A DNA stretch of 64,000 bases, from assembly GCA_032629725.1 (NCBI GenBank), contig JAFEVB010000005.1:62001-126000 (forward strand), read 5' to 3'. Numbering within the stretch: position 1 is the stretch's first letter; each line of letters starts with the position of its first letter. The notes beneath the pieces are model-generated. The model searched no databases. It was given only the letters and a program-made list of their open reading frames with translations, and was not told where the DNA came from. Below, in pieces: positions 11,024 to 23,686 of this stretch. Origin of the DNA: Gremmenia infestans. Lineage: Eukaryota > Ascomycota > Leotiomycetes > Helotiales > Hamatocanthoscyphaceae. Position numbers and translations under genes: made by a program.

Positions 11024-12974
11024 ATGGGTTGGGTATGTTATCTTCTGGTGCCCTCTGGTTCATACTCACAAAGAACACAGGTTGAGAGAACGAACATGGC
11101 GGTGGCCAAAAGTATTGTTGGACGGCGGTTCCGCCTCGAGTTCTCTGGGCACAGATATGAGAGGAAAGGTTCGAGATTCTTGACCGAAATAAGAGCCGGC
11201 CTAGCAACATTCTTTGCGATGGCATACATCATTTCTGTCAATGCTTCAATAACAGCAAGCAAGTCATAGTCCACGATCTCTAGAAGCGCACGCTAATGGT
11301 ATTCCAGCAAGTGGGGGCACCTGTGTCTGCGATCCTAGCCCAGGTTTTGACGACCCTTATTGTCTAAACAAAAGCAATCCGTCATTTATTAGATACGCAA
11401 AATGCGCCCAGGAGGTCAACCGAGACTTGGTCACCGCCACGGCTGCCATCGCAGGGCTTTCGAGCTTTAGCATGGGACTTTTCGCAAACATGCCAATTGC
11501 CTTGGCACCTGGAATGGGTCTCAATGCCTACTTCACATACCAAGTTGTCGGCGTTAATGGACAGGGCCCTGTGAGTTATCAGCTTGCGCTGACTGCTATA
11601 TTCGTGGAAGGCTTGATCTTTGTTGCTCTGTCAATACTTGGACTCCGGCAATGGCTGGCGCGGACCATACCTCAGAGCCTCAAAATTGCCAGCGGCGCTG
11701 GAATTGGCCTTTATCTAACACTCATCGGGCTCACATATAGTGCTGGGATTGGTGCCATAACAGGAGGCAATACTGACCCTCTACAACTCGCTGGGTGTGT
11801 CGAAGATCTTCGAGACCCTATCACCGGTATTTGTGCGTCTGGCAAGATGCGCAACCCAACGATGTGGGTTGGGATATTTTGTGGAGGAATATTCACGGCG
11901 TTTTTAATGATGTACCGGGTCAAGGGTGCTATCATTGTTGGGATACTTTTAGTTTCAGTCATCTCCTGGCCACGAGATACGGTCGTCACTTACTTCCCTC
12001 ACACCACTATCGGTGACTTTAGTTTCGACTTCTTCAAAAAGGTGGTTACTTTTCACCCCATAACCAAGGTTCTCGGCGTGCAAGATTGGAATATCTCAGG
12101 CGCACACGGGGGACAATTTGCTCTAGCACTAATTACCTTCCTGTACGTTGATATTCTGGACGCTACGGGGACGCTTTATTCCATGGCACGGTTCTGCGGT
12201 GCTATCGACGAAGATACGCAAGATTTCGAAGGAAGTGCGGTGGCGTATCTCGTGGATGCAATGAGCATCACAATTGGGTCCGTCTTTGGTTGCCCCCCTG
12301 TTACTGCTTTCATCGAGTCGGGAGCTGGAATATCGGAAGGTGGAACGACAGGTATCACGGCCTGCGTGACAGGTATCTGCTTCATCATCTCCATATTCTT
12401 CGCACCTATATTTGCGAGTATACCACCATGGGCAACGGGTTGTACATTGATTCTCGTTGGCGCCATGATGGCCCGAGCCTGTATAGATATCAACTGGCGG
12501 TATATCGGCGATTCAGTCCCAGCATTCCTTACCATGGCAGTTATGCCTTTCACGTACTCCATTGCCTATGGCCTTATTACAGGTATTGTCACCTACATCA
12601 TTCTCAACACTGGCGCATGGATCCTAGCCAAGGTCTCTCAGGGTCGAATCATCCCCCCGAATTACGAACAGAAGGATTACTGGACATACAAAGTAAGAGG
12701 GGGCCTGTTTCCACCGTGGTTAAAGCGTATATGCAAAGGGAAGAAGGACTTTTGGAGAGATTGGGACTTTGACGCGGAGGAATTGGGTAGCCATGAATCC
12801 TACGCTATGGCAAAGAACAATAGGGGGAGCGGCATGAGCCAAAGTCAGAGCGGAGGGGCAGCGGAACCTGCATCACCTATGGCAGGCGTGACGACTGAAT
12901 CTCCATGGGAAAGAGAGTTGCCAGTCATAATAAGATCGACGGGATATGCTGAGTCTGGGCCCTCGAGGAGGTGA
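11024..12974 (+). CDS. azgA: AzgA-type hypoxanthine/adenine/guanine transporter
   Basis: Proton-coupled purine importer of the plasma membrane. A 9-nt first exon (11024-11032) joins 11081-11258, then about 11308-12974; 617 aa. The tiny first exon (MGW, then VERTNMAVAKS) is chosen because it restores the usual AzgA N-terminus. Diagnostic blocks: TEIRAGLATFFAMAYIISVNA, GGTCVC, VTATAAIAGLSSFSMGLFAN, MPIALAPGMGLNAYFTYQVVG, FVEGLIFVALS, LYVDILDATGTLYSMARFCG and CPPVTAFIESGAGISEGGTTG; the last two resemble the substrate-binding signatures of the family. The body has many hydrophobic helices and a short polar C-tail. Intron 2 is either GC-AG (donor GCAAGT at 11259, acceptor before 11308) or a weaker GT-AG (donor 11263, acceptor before 11312); both keep the frame and total length. 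A CGG-N6-CCG site lies upstream. Confidence 0.93.
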
Positions 12975-15185
12975 GGAGATATATCGCGCATATTATTTTT
13001 GGAACCAGGGCTAGGTGGACGAAAAAGGGAGATAAGAGGCTCGCTTTTTGTATATCAAATACCGGTATATTGAAGGTCAAATGAAAGGCCTCGGATAGAG
13101 AACGTGTGATTCCTCGTTTAGATTACGAGGAGTGCCACAGAGAGAAAGATCGATTCAAGATTGTCTGGCCTGGGTCGGAGTGTACAGTACGCATGTCTGT
13201 CTGGTAAGGAGCTGCACAAAACGCATTGCGACTGGCTGCCTTCTGGACAACGAGTATATAGTAAGACGAGATATCTAGCTTATTGCGATATAGCGGTCAC
13301 CAAGGGCTTTCTTTGCCCATAGAATGGATCTTGATTGTTCTCTCGAACATAACTTTTCATCTTATCACGTGTTACCTCTCGGCAGCAATGATCCCAGGAG
13401 CTTCATCATCTCTGCTTTGCTTACCTTACCTTACCTCGGACAGCGTTCAGCAGACCGCCATTCTGGACCTGCAGTCGCACATGCTAACACATATTTCTCT
13501 CCCCATAGATTGCCAGCACATTTCGGACTGGGCGGCCGAACACCACTTAGCTATTGACGTGCAAGGCAAGGTTACATGCTACATCTTACAACTTATGCAG
13601 TAATGGGCCGGCACGGTCGTTACCAGGCGGCTGGAAAAGCCGGGAGCGAATTCCGTGGAGGTGAGTGGTACTCTAACCGTGTCTCTTGCAGTATGTATGT
13701 ATGTATGTATGCAGGAGCTGCAGTACAAGTAATTGACGCAATGCAATGGTTCAACGGGTCAATGAGAAGGAGAGGATATGGAGAAAGATGCGGGTCAGGG
13801 AGTACGGGTATATGGTCGTCGTCGATCGAGGGAAGGGTTCGTTGATAAGGTATGTTGATCTTGGGTCGAGGAGACACAGGCACAGACAGGTGTCTGGATT
13901 AGATGGGGATTTTGACACACCGTACCGTTTGGGAACATGTTGTTCTTGTCGTCGCGGCCAACCTGTATGAAAAGAAGTGTAAAGTTGGAAGGAAGCGCAA
14001 GATTTCAATGGTGGGGCAGTGCAGTGTTCCAGATCTACTTACAAGCCTAGGATGTGACGTAAAAAGAAAGAAAAAAGAAAATAGGGCTGAATCATAGCGT
14101 TAAGTACTGTACGAGTACGGGTCGGCACACAAGAAAGAAGGTTTCTTTCAGGGCATTGCCCCTGATTTAGGAACTTTAGGGAGGTCTAGTAGTAAGGTAC
14201 GGCGTAATACAGTCGAGTACATTGTACTGATAGGTAAGCAGAGGCAGTGAACCAGTATTGAGAGCAGAAATATGCTTCTACTTATATGACAAGCACTGTA
14301 CTGATACTTATTCTTATAGTATTATACTATTACTACCTTGAGGACCTTTATACTTATCCTAAACCTCTTGACCTTTCCATCAGGTTCAGGTACTGTAAGC
14401 AGGAGCAGGAAGGGAATACATACCTCGGGTAAGGGGGGTACACCATGTACCATGTGGATACTACTATACTACACGTCTATACGCCTAATATTCGCCAGTA
14501 ACGCAAGGCCTCGTTCATACGGAGTACTACTTGAGCGTATGCTGTAGATATGTAGGTAGCTGTAGGTACCTACTTGTAAGTAGCTGTCTGTAGTAGTACT
14601 CTGTACCCTACCTACCTAAATACCTGCAAACTTCATTGTTACCTTTCCCCTACTTTGATCCGCACCAACCAAGCCAATACAGTAATCCACAATCGCCTGC
14701 CACCCAGCGCAAATGCTGGAATTAAATCCCTCATACTGTTCACTACTTATCGTCTGGCCCATTTTAGTAAAGGAAGCGCAATAACACAACACAACCCTCC
14801 CCTCCCTCCGCCTGATCTAATTCTAAATCACATAAGCCATCCTCCCTCTACCACCCGCTGCCACTACCAACTGCCACTGCCACTGCCACTGCCACTGCCA
14901 CTGCCACTACCACTACCAACCACACCCACCACACCGCACCACACCACAAATTTTCCACTTGCGATCGATCCTTCAACTCCCTTAAATCCCACATCTACCT
15001 GTCCATATCAACCGCCCACTCGCCCACTCGACACTCCGTTGCGATAATCACCTGCTGTTCTCGAGCGGAAATTCCAGTTTTGACTTCTCGACGTTGGGGG
15101 TTCTTACGGGCATTGCCCGATGCAGGTGCAGCCCCTCGTGCAGTGAGTGCAGCGTTTGAAAGCCGAATCACACACGACAACCAAG
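12975..15185. other. Gene-free intergenic DNA with microsatellites
   Basis: 2.2 kb without a convincing gene. Contains a TATG repeat near 13690-13712 and six GCCACT units at 14873-14908. The end of this stretch is the promoter/5' UTR of the following kinase. Confidence 0.5.
14873..14908. repeat. (GCCACT)6 repeat
   Basis: Six perfect hexamers with degenerate copies on both sides, in the pyrimidine-rich region about 280 nt upstream of the HAL-type kinase. Confidence 0.9.
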
Positions 15186-16829
15186 ATGAGCACCGTGAAT
15201 GCGCCGCGGGGCTCGCTCACCACCGAAAAAGGACGTTCTTCTCCTCCAGTTTCGTCGGCTTCATCAGCAGTCAGCTCTTCTACCTCTGCGGAGTCTCGTC
15301 CGGGCCAAAATGGAATCATTGTGCCTAGCATTGACCATCTAAACGTCAACGGAACTGCTGCGCCACCCTCCGATTTACAGATCGCTGTTGCCGGTGCGGC
15401 TGTCGAGAAACCATCCATGACAAAGCGTCTCACTCGAATGTTCTCTACGAAAGATGCTATGCGATCAGAAACCAGTATTAACTCTCAGTCTACGAACGGC
15501 GTCTCCAGTCCCAAGAAACTAGATACCACCACACCTGCCAATAATTCTCCAAAGCCGAACCCGCCCTCCCGGAAAGCCTCTTCGACAGACAAGACATCTA
15601 AACCAGAGCCAAAGCCAACCATGGCGATACCAAAGGATAAGAAGGGTGCGGCCGGCATCTCTAGCCAGCGATATGTCACCAACTCCGAACTGCCTGGTGG
15701 GCACGAACATCACCTCAAGAGCGCGAGGAGACAGGAGAAGCTATCCGACATGTTCCGCAACGTCATAAGCGGCAGGCAGAGAAATGCCGAGCATCCACAT
15801 GAGGGAGAGCAGCAGCTGTCACTCATGTCTGGCTGGGTTGACCAGCTGAAGAGCGAGCGAGAAAGCTTGGCATCGGATAAAAAGGGTGGACCAAATGCTA
15901 CTGCAACATTAGTGGAGAAGTATGGAAAATGTCAAGAGATTGTTGGCCGTGGAGCCTTTGGTATCGTCAGGATATCCCACAAACGGACCGAGGCAGCTGG
16001 AGAGCAGCTTTATGCCGTCAAAGAATTCCGTCGCAGACCCGAAGAGAACGAAAAGAAGTACAGCAAGAGGCTCACCTCGGAATTCTGTATATCTTCGTCG
16101 TTGCGACACCCCAATGTCATCCATACACTCGATCTCCTGCAAGACTCGAAAGGCGACTACTGTGAAGTCATGGAGTTCTGCGCAGGTGGTGATTTGTACA
16201 CACTTGTGCTCGCAGCCGGAAAGCTCGAAGTTGCTGAAGCAGACTGCTACTTTAAGCAGATGATGCGTGGTGTCGAATACATGCACGAGATGGGTGTTGC
16301 TCATAGAGATCTAAAACCCGAGAATCTCCTTCTCACAACTCACGGCTCACTCAAAATCACTGATTTTGGAAATGGCGAGTGTTTCCGTATGGCTTGGGAA
16401 GCAGATGCTCATATGGTCTCCGGACTCTGTGGCTCTGCTCCATATATTGCTCCTGAAGAATATATCGACAAAGAGTTTGATGCCAGAGCTGTTGATGTTT
16501 GGGCCACCGGTGTCATCTACATGGCTATGCGTACCGGGCGGCATCTTTGGAGAGTAGCAAAGAAGGAAGAAGACGAGTTTTATGAAAGATATTTACAAGG
16601 AAGGAGAGACGAGGAAGGGTATGGTCCTATTGAGTCATTGCATCGGGTAAGTCTTCTTTAACTCCTTTAACCCCTATATCCATGCTGACAAACATAGGCT
16701 CGTTGCCGGAATGTGATCTATTCTATCTTGGATCCAAACCCAGGTCGTCGTATCACTGCATCCCAGGTGCTAAAGTCAGAGTGGGGTCGTGAGATAAAAC
16801 TGTGCAAAGCCGGCGAAGAGGGTCTTTAA
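15186..16829 (+). CDS. HAL4/SAT4-type serine/threonine protein kinase
   Basis: Two exons (15186-16646, 16698-16829; phase 0 intron) give 530 aa. The N-terminal 230 residues are Ser/Pro/Thr-rich and disordered. The kinase domain starts near residue 245: P-loop GRGAFGIVRI, catalytic lysine in YAVKEF, HRDLKPENLL, activation-segment start DFGNGECFRM, GSAPYIAPEEY, and a C-terminal LDPNPGRRITASQVLKSEW in exon 2. The YAVKEFRRR and DFGNGECFR combinations are typical of the fungal HAL/NPR group (Hal4/Sat4, Hal5, Rtk1, Hrk1), which regulate potassium and nutrient transporters at the plasma membrane. Start at 15186 preferred; an in-frame upstream ATG-like start at 15147 lacks support. Which member of the group it is cannot be settled here. 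Confidence 0.92.
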
Positions 16830-18566
16830 CAATTACCGGCTGGGGGACAAAAGCTCGAGATCAAACATTAAGCTCGCTCAACACTTTCACGCCCATGCTC
16901 GACCCCCAGCACACATCTCTTTGCATCCTTATGCCTTTTTACGATACGATGACGGGGATGAAATGGAATATCAACGTTCCTTATCATACAACATGGCAGC
17001 ACGAGAGGATTGGAGTTTTAAGGCGTTCATTTTTATTTTTACGGGGGTTTTTTAGCAATGGCGTTTGGGAAAGAACGAGTACGAGTAAAGGCAGAGGCAA
17101 ATGGGGAAGCTACTTACAGTACCCAAAGGAAGGAAAGAAGGGCGGTTGGCTCATTTACATATGCCTGTTTTGTTTTTACGCCCTCTGCTATCGAACTCAA
17201 CCATGGTTTTTTGCAACTTGTGATTGGGCTCATGCTTCTGCAGCGAATAGGCATTGCGGTAGTCTCTAGTTCCTAGGGGGTATCTCTTGTAAAGAAAGAT
17301 CTTTGTAGATATGGAGAGAAAGAGAGAGAGAGAGAGTGTGTGTGTGTGTGTGCCTTCAGGGGAACAGTAGCCATGAAGATCAAATCTAAAACTCTTGGAA
17401 GCATAAGCATACGCTATAAAATGTATATTGATGTGCTCGTGCTGGTCATGACTCGTATGACCTGCAATATAACAAGTACTCGAGTAATACACTGTATTTT
17501 GTTTTGTCTCCCCCTCAATTGCTTGCTAAGACGTTGCGGACGCGAACCTCGGTTCGGGACGCCAAAGACAATTCTTACTGCCGCTCTGACGGGATTGCCC
17601 GATACTTCGTATACATTTTGCGGGGGAGGTGAGGAGAGGGGAGGGGAGGGGGTGACTTGCATATTTTGTGGAGAAGAATGGGGTGAACGAACGGGGTTGG
17701 ATTTTGCTTCCACTCGCGCGGGGAGGATTTCAAATTATGGTTACGGTATACGGAAAGAGTGAATGAAGGGTTTGACGAGTCAGGACTGAGGATAATAGGG
17801 GTTATCAAATAGTCATCTACTCCGAGTATGCAGACGGCATATTGTACCTACCTACTTTGAGGGATAAAGTTTAGCAACCAACAAGAAGGGAATCTAAAGG
17901 CTTTCGAATTCACTCAATAGGGGCAGAACAGGTCAAGGTCCAGTGAGTGCACAATGCCAGAAACTTAAGAGTATGAGCAAGTAGCTACTAGTAGTACGGT
18001 ATCATAAGTTCAAGCCCAGAACGGCTGATATTACATGTAGGCACCTCAACACCCCAACGCCTATCCAGCATCATCCACAATAATCTTTCCACCCCCCTCA
18101 CGAAAAGCGTCTCGCAAACAATGCGTGGGCAAGCAAAACTGCCAAGGACGGTAAATGCAACCAGCCGTTTAGTTGCTACATCCAAAGCAAAGAATTAGAA
18201 TAACCATGTCCGTCCATCAGTCCTCATTTCATATTCATCTTTCTCTCGTCACCCTGTCCCATCATCCATTCCCAATATACCCCCCACCACACTCTTTCCC
18301 TAAACTACCGTATTTATTAACGCCAGTCCTGTCGCCAGCCAAAAGGTCGAACTGAAGTTATAGTTGAGACAAAGGAGAAGTTTTATCGACAGACATAGCG
18401 AGGTCAGGTAGTTCCAACCCGAGAAAAACCGTAAAAACTCGACATCCGAAGGAATACAGAAATGGTATACTGCTCGAAGAGAATACGGAAACAAGGATAA
18501 GGTATATATCAACTTGCAGAAGGTTGCAGGTAGGGAATTGAGGCAAAAATCTTGAGTATACTAAAG
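16830..18566. other. Intergenic region between convergent kinase and 18.6-kb gene
   Basis: Contains both 3' UTRs and GA/TG dinucleotide runs near 17310-17352. ORFs here are short and without motifs. Confidence 0.5.
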
Positions 18567-19995
18567 TCATGAGTGGAAAAGGTCCCATGCCCGGTCACAC
18601 AGACGAATGAACTCCTCTTTCTTCTTTTGCTGCGTGCTTGGGCTGTCTCGTCCCTCGCCGAACGGTCCCCTTCGTGAAGTTGCAGGACCATTGCCAAGCG
18701 GCGGGCTTCCGCCGTCTTCATACTCCGCTCGGGCCCGTCTGCGGCCACCACCACTTCGATTCATCTCTGCTTGTCTCATGGCATTGCCGGTAAGTGGTGA
18801 TGGGGGTGTGGGTGGTTGGTGGCCACCATAATGGACGAGTTTAGGTAGCAATTCAGGGCGACCACCCGCAAGCTCGACTTGCGCCTCCTCGGCCGAGCGG
18901 TACTCTCGTGGTCTCGCCGAGTGTGGAGGTTGTGTCTGGTTATGGCTGGGAGACGGAAAAGCTGGGCGTGAGTTTGAGTGAGAAGAATTAGAGCCGGAGT
19001 TGGAATTAATAGGCAGCCCTGCAGTGAATGGGCCTCTCCCAGAAGCTTCGCGGTGTGCACCCAGTCCATTTTCCGCGAATACATCGGTAATGGGTGGTAG
19101 GCGGTTGCTGGTCTGTGTCGCTGGAACGTGATGAATGTGAGAAGTGTTTGACAGATTCGAGGGTTGGTTAGCAATGTGACGAGTCAACGGATGCGGTTGA
19201 TGCCGTCCTGTGAAACTTTGGTTGAGTGGAGCAGACTGAATTACTCGTTCGTTCGCGAACTGCTCGTGTGATGGTGCGACGATGCTCAGGCCTGGAGGCG
19301 CCTTTCTCTTTGATGTACCAGGAGTCTTGGCTCCAAAGCCCCCGAAGTCTCTCTCCTTTGCGCTCTCCGTCGGTGCATCGCCAGGTCTGGCCGTTTGTTG
19401 TAACCTAGCCTCGATGATGTGTCTTTGTTGCTCTCGGACCGAGATGCTTCGCTGCAGTTGTTCCCTCATCGTTGGATCTTGTGTGACGAACCCGGGCGAC
19501 AAGCACGCCAATCCCACGTCCTGAATGCCGAGTCCGCCACTTTCCCCTCCTCTCGATGTTAGTTGACCAGCGGACGGTCTCGATGTGCCTGGGTTCACAC
19601 CGGATGTGTTCTTGGAGAGATCGAGCTTTCGTGGCCTATGACGGGACGTTGGAAGATCTGGCGAGGATGGAGGTTCCTTTTTCACGATTATCTTCGGCGG
19701 GACGCCATTCCGAGAACTGCATAGAGAGCCATTGTCAGTGTTCATTCCTACCCAGCATATAACAAGATCGTAGGAACCAAGGGAATTAAACATACGCATT
19801 CGGGGAGCTTTTGGATGTGGGCGTAGACTTTGGGCTTCCACTGCCGCTCCGCCGTGCTGACTGATTATTCGGTGTAGCCGATGCAGACGCTCGCTGCGCT
19901 GGGGGCGAGTGGGAGGGCGCTGAGGGCGCGATATCTACATACGACGAGCGGTCGTGAGGTGCTGGCGACGGAGCCATTGCGATGGCGGTACTCAT
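18567..19995 (-). CDS. Conserved-looking disordered protein of unknown function
   Basis: Two exons on the - strand (19995-19796 and 19716-18567) joined by a 79-nt GT-AG intron give 449 aa. I do not recognise a named family. The protein is rich in Pro, Ser, Arg and Gly, with an acidic-basic motif PPKIIVKKEPPSSP after the splice, a central segment KRKAPPGLSIVAPSHEQFAN, and a charged, probably helical C-terminus KKKEEFIRLCDRAWDLF. The middle contains QREQQRH-like Gln/Arg repeats that could form a short coiled coil. No signal peptide or membrane segment. The composition suggests a nuclear or cytoplasmic scaffold, which is inference only. Convergent with the HAL-type kinase; upstream lies a 3 kb gene-free region. 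Confidence 0.8.
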
Positions 19996-22900
19996 GATGC
20001 CCTGCGCCGTGCGAGAGTTGCGATGCGAGGGGAGAGGCGCCGTTTTAAATCCCGTCGCTTCAAATAGTATAGTACCGGTACCTGTTCGAACTTACACCTT
20101 CCCTCCCAGTCTTCTCGTACGCAGCTTATTTCGTTTCGATGAATAGACGTCGGCTCCGTGCGTCTTGTGTATTATTTCTTCCCACTTAACGAGAGACCTT
20201 GTGCCACCAAATCAGAGCGAACTGTTGCTGGCTGGCTGGCTGGATGGCTTGCCGACTACCGTTGCTCCTATAATAGAAAATGCGGTGGGGTCTGAGAATG
20301 ACAGGTGGAGGTGAGGTGAGGTAGACGTAGAGAGAGAGAGAGTACTTCGTAAAAGAGAAGAGAAGAGAAGAACCGAGCAGCAGAGCAAAAGAAAAGGGTA
20401 GGGGGTAGCGGTGAGGTTTTATGAATGCTGTACTCGTACAGTAGCTATGGAGTAGTGGAGGCTTGAAATGCTTCGAGATGTTTAGTTGTTTCAGAGACGG
20501 GGGCAAAAAGAGAGGAGGGGGATGCCTGTGCGCAATAGTAGCAGGGAGCGTATACAATACGGACAGGGGACCCAGTAGAGTGAGTGCTGTACAGTACAGT
20601 ACTGTAGCTGTAGTAACTCGTAAGACCGAGCCCAGCTGCCTGCCCAGCCCAGCCCAGCGTGCCCTCCTCTCCCCCCCCCCTCCCTCACTCGTTTCTTTTA
20701 GCGCGACAATGGGAGTTTTGGGACACCCAACCCAACCCACCAGCTGGAGGAGGGGAGCCAGGGGAGGCCATCGATTGCAATGTCTGCGCGCCAATCATCG
20801 CTGTGCCAGCACTAATTTGCAACAATTGCTGGATCGCACGCTTGTGACCAAATACTGTAGTTCAGTTCTGTACTGCCGGTAGGGAGTGCGTGGGGATTCC
20901 GTAGCATTATTCAGGTTGGTATAGGTGTATCCATACTACGTATGGTTCGTGTCTTGAACTGTTTTTGGAACTCCAGGATTCAAGGTCAAAGCCGAGCATG
21001 GGTCAGACTGTTTGCAGTAGATAATCAATTAGAAGCTATTGATCTATAAGAGACCGGCGCCCCCCTTTTCCCAAATAGAGAGGGCCATAGACCATAACAG
21101 GTACCTATCACAAATGGCCTCTACACCGAGGTGGCTTTTCGAAATAGATGAACACACGACTGACTTCTGACTTCTAGAAGCTATCGATATGGGAGCGCGG
21201 TAAGAATTTCCCAGATGCAGAAGGTCGTGAATAGACCATGTACTTCGTATTGAGAAGCTTCACTTGTGCTTTAACTGGTTCCCTCGCCCTCATCCTATTC
21301 CTCTCTGAGTGCGCCGCAATTGGTACGCTTTACATCAACCTGTAATTCTAGATCCCCTAAAAGGCCAGAGGTAGGGTTAGACAAGCAGAAAATACGACTC
21401 CATGCTGTTGGGTTTCGAGTTGCAGCCCTCTTAATGGCTCTGCAGGATCCTGTGAATTCAATATTTCATCCCCCAGTACTCGCATTCCCATTCTGCAGCC
21501 ATATTAGCCGCACTATTAACAAGCATTCATAGCGACCGTTTCAATGAGGCTACCCACAGTCGCCGAAATTTAATCTATATCACACTGTAAAGCCATCCCA
21601 TCTCATCCCGTCTCATCTCATCCTAAATACTAAAGTCAATCCGCCGGCAGCAGCGTTTACAGCAGCGTTTTGCCCTACATGCGATAGATCTTCTACGAAG
21701 TATAGAGTAAAGAAAAAGTAAATACGGAGAGCTATTCCTATCGATTCCTCATGGATCTGGAGTCGCCGCCAACTTGGCTTTAAATGGCAACTTATAATCT
21801 CTGTATAAATATAAAAGTTACTTAGCCACTTCATGAGGCCCTCTCTGCCCCTCGATTTTGTAGCCTTTTGATTGTTTCTTGCATTCGGTATCCATTGTTG
21901 GACTAGTGATGCAGATCCCTGACGGCACAGGATCTGAGGATCCAACACGCCATGCAAGCAGCAAACATGGTCGCGTTTGGAAAATGCACCCACTTGAGGG
22001 TTCCACCCAACCAGCGTCTCGTCCGCCCGCTCGCAATGAAACGCGGCTCAGCCTCGTCCTCCAATCAAACATGCTTCTGCTTCAAACGCGTGAGACGTCG
22101 GAAAACCCTCCGAAGTTAAAGAGTCACGTTCTCCCCCAAGTTCCGTGCTGATCACAGGTCTCTGTTGTCTCAAGCCCAAACCGAAGGACCACAGAAAGAG
22201 ATTATCTGACTCTATTCGGAGATCTATCTCTTGCCCTGCGCGTAAGATATGACGGCTGTCAAGCACGGCTACCACCTCTTCACGTTCTCAGTGTACCAGC
22301 TTATGATGTACTTCGTATGTCTGAGATCGTCTTCACTTGATCTTCCGACGAAATGAAGTGGCTTAAGTTGGAATTCCGCTTTGAGTTGCGCCATACGCAA
22401 ACTGGCAAATATTGAAACTTAAAACAATCATCCGCTTTGCCACCGTACCTGGTGAACTGCCGCCGCAAATCAGCTTGGCTGCTGAGCCTTAACCGCTGAT
22501 ATTAGGGTTTTATTGAAGGTAGTGCTTAGAGCACTGCTTTGCTTCCCGCATTGGGACATGCAAGAAAGGGGTACTTGCTCCCTTTACTTTGTATGACGTT
22601 CTTTTTTCACCCCTCCTCTCCCCCTAATCGATAACTGATCCGATCCGATCCCCTCACTACTGCCAACCGAGTGTGCTTCAGCGAATCACGATCTTATGGC
22701 CCCTGGTGCAGCCGCTGTTGCACTTGCGCCACGACTGACAAGAGATGTCCCATTTATCCTGTAGTACTTAGTAGTAGTAATGGTAGTAGTCGATATATCA
22801 GAGAGTAATAATGGAGACCAACACGGAGAGTAATCCTTTGTTGCGGGGATGTATGTGACTTCGAGGGCTTTCAGTTCAGGGTCTTCAATATTTGATGGTT

Positions 22901-23013
22901 GTTCCGCTTCGTCGGCTCCGCGATTTTGTGGCGTTAACGAACCTTAATTTTTTTTGATATCAATTCATCCACCTCGATGCGCCAAAGGTAATTTGCACAT
23001 CACCAACGCAACC
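19996..23013. other. Large gene-free region
   Basis: About 3 kb. ORFs such as 20186-20794 (-) are low-complexity, pyrimidine-biased and lack splice-linked partners. CTGTAC/GTACAG-type short repeats occur near 20588-20610. No RNA gene or transposon remnant is evident. Confidence 0.5.
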
Positions 23014-23686
23014 ATGCCTCCGAAGACAAAGCCAGCAGAAGCTGCAGTACCGGCAGATGACGTGTCTATGAACGACGAGCCGGTGGGAGACAGCCCATCG
23101 TCGAACGACGACCCGCACAACCCCGCCAGAATGGCCTTTGGGGAGCAACGAATTCGGATTGTAAGCTTCTCTTCCCGCATAATCCAAGGGGCATGTCATG
23201 CTAACCAGTGATAATATAGCTACCCGGCTCGTCGGATACTGCGGCCTCTTTTGAGTTCAAGGGAGAAGATCATACGTTGGGAAATGCCTTGCGGTATATC
23301 ATCATGAAAAAGTACGCCCCCATTCCAGTCCATTTACCTAGGAGTCCCTAGGAATACATTATCTTGAATCCAAGTATAACTTGTTTGAAATCTATCCGTA
23401 TGCAATACACTTGGCTGACTTTTATCCCTATCAAAGTCCCAAGGTCGAATTTTGCGGTTATTCGATACCTCATCCCTCAGAAGATCTTATGAACATTCGA
23501 ATCCAAACATGGGGTTAGTAAAGATCACATTTCATGCGTAGAAACAAGTATACTGATTGTTTTGCAGAGGGTACGGCAGTCGAAGCATTGGAGAAGGGGC
23601 TTGATGATCTGAGTGACTTGTGCGATGTGGTGGAAGAGAAATTCATTGAGGCAAGGGACGAGTATGGCACGCCTATGGAGGCATGA
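23014..23686 (+). CDS. RPC19: DNA-directed RNA polymerases I and III subunit AC19 (RPC19)
   Basis: Four exons (23014-23160, 23220-23311, 23437-23513, 23568-23686) give 144 aa; yeast AC19 is 142. It is an alpha-like assembly subunit that pairs with AC40 at the base of RNA polymerases I and III in the nucleus/nucleolus. The conserved alpha-motif core is visible across exons 2-3: FEFKGEDHTLGNALRYIIMK, then NPKVEFCGYSIPHPSEDLMNIRIQ, and exon 4 TAVEALEKGLDDLSDLCDVVEEKF. The N-terminal 45 residues are acidic and disordered, as usual. Introns are 59, 125 and 54 nt and phases sum to an intact frame. Confidence 0.96.

Noticed and set aside
20186..20794. 202-codon ORF on the - strand
   Set aside because: Low-complexity, pyrimidine-rich strand with no domain, no splice partners and no conserved-looking block.
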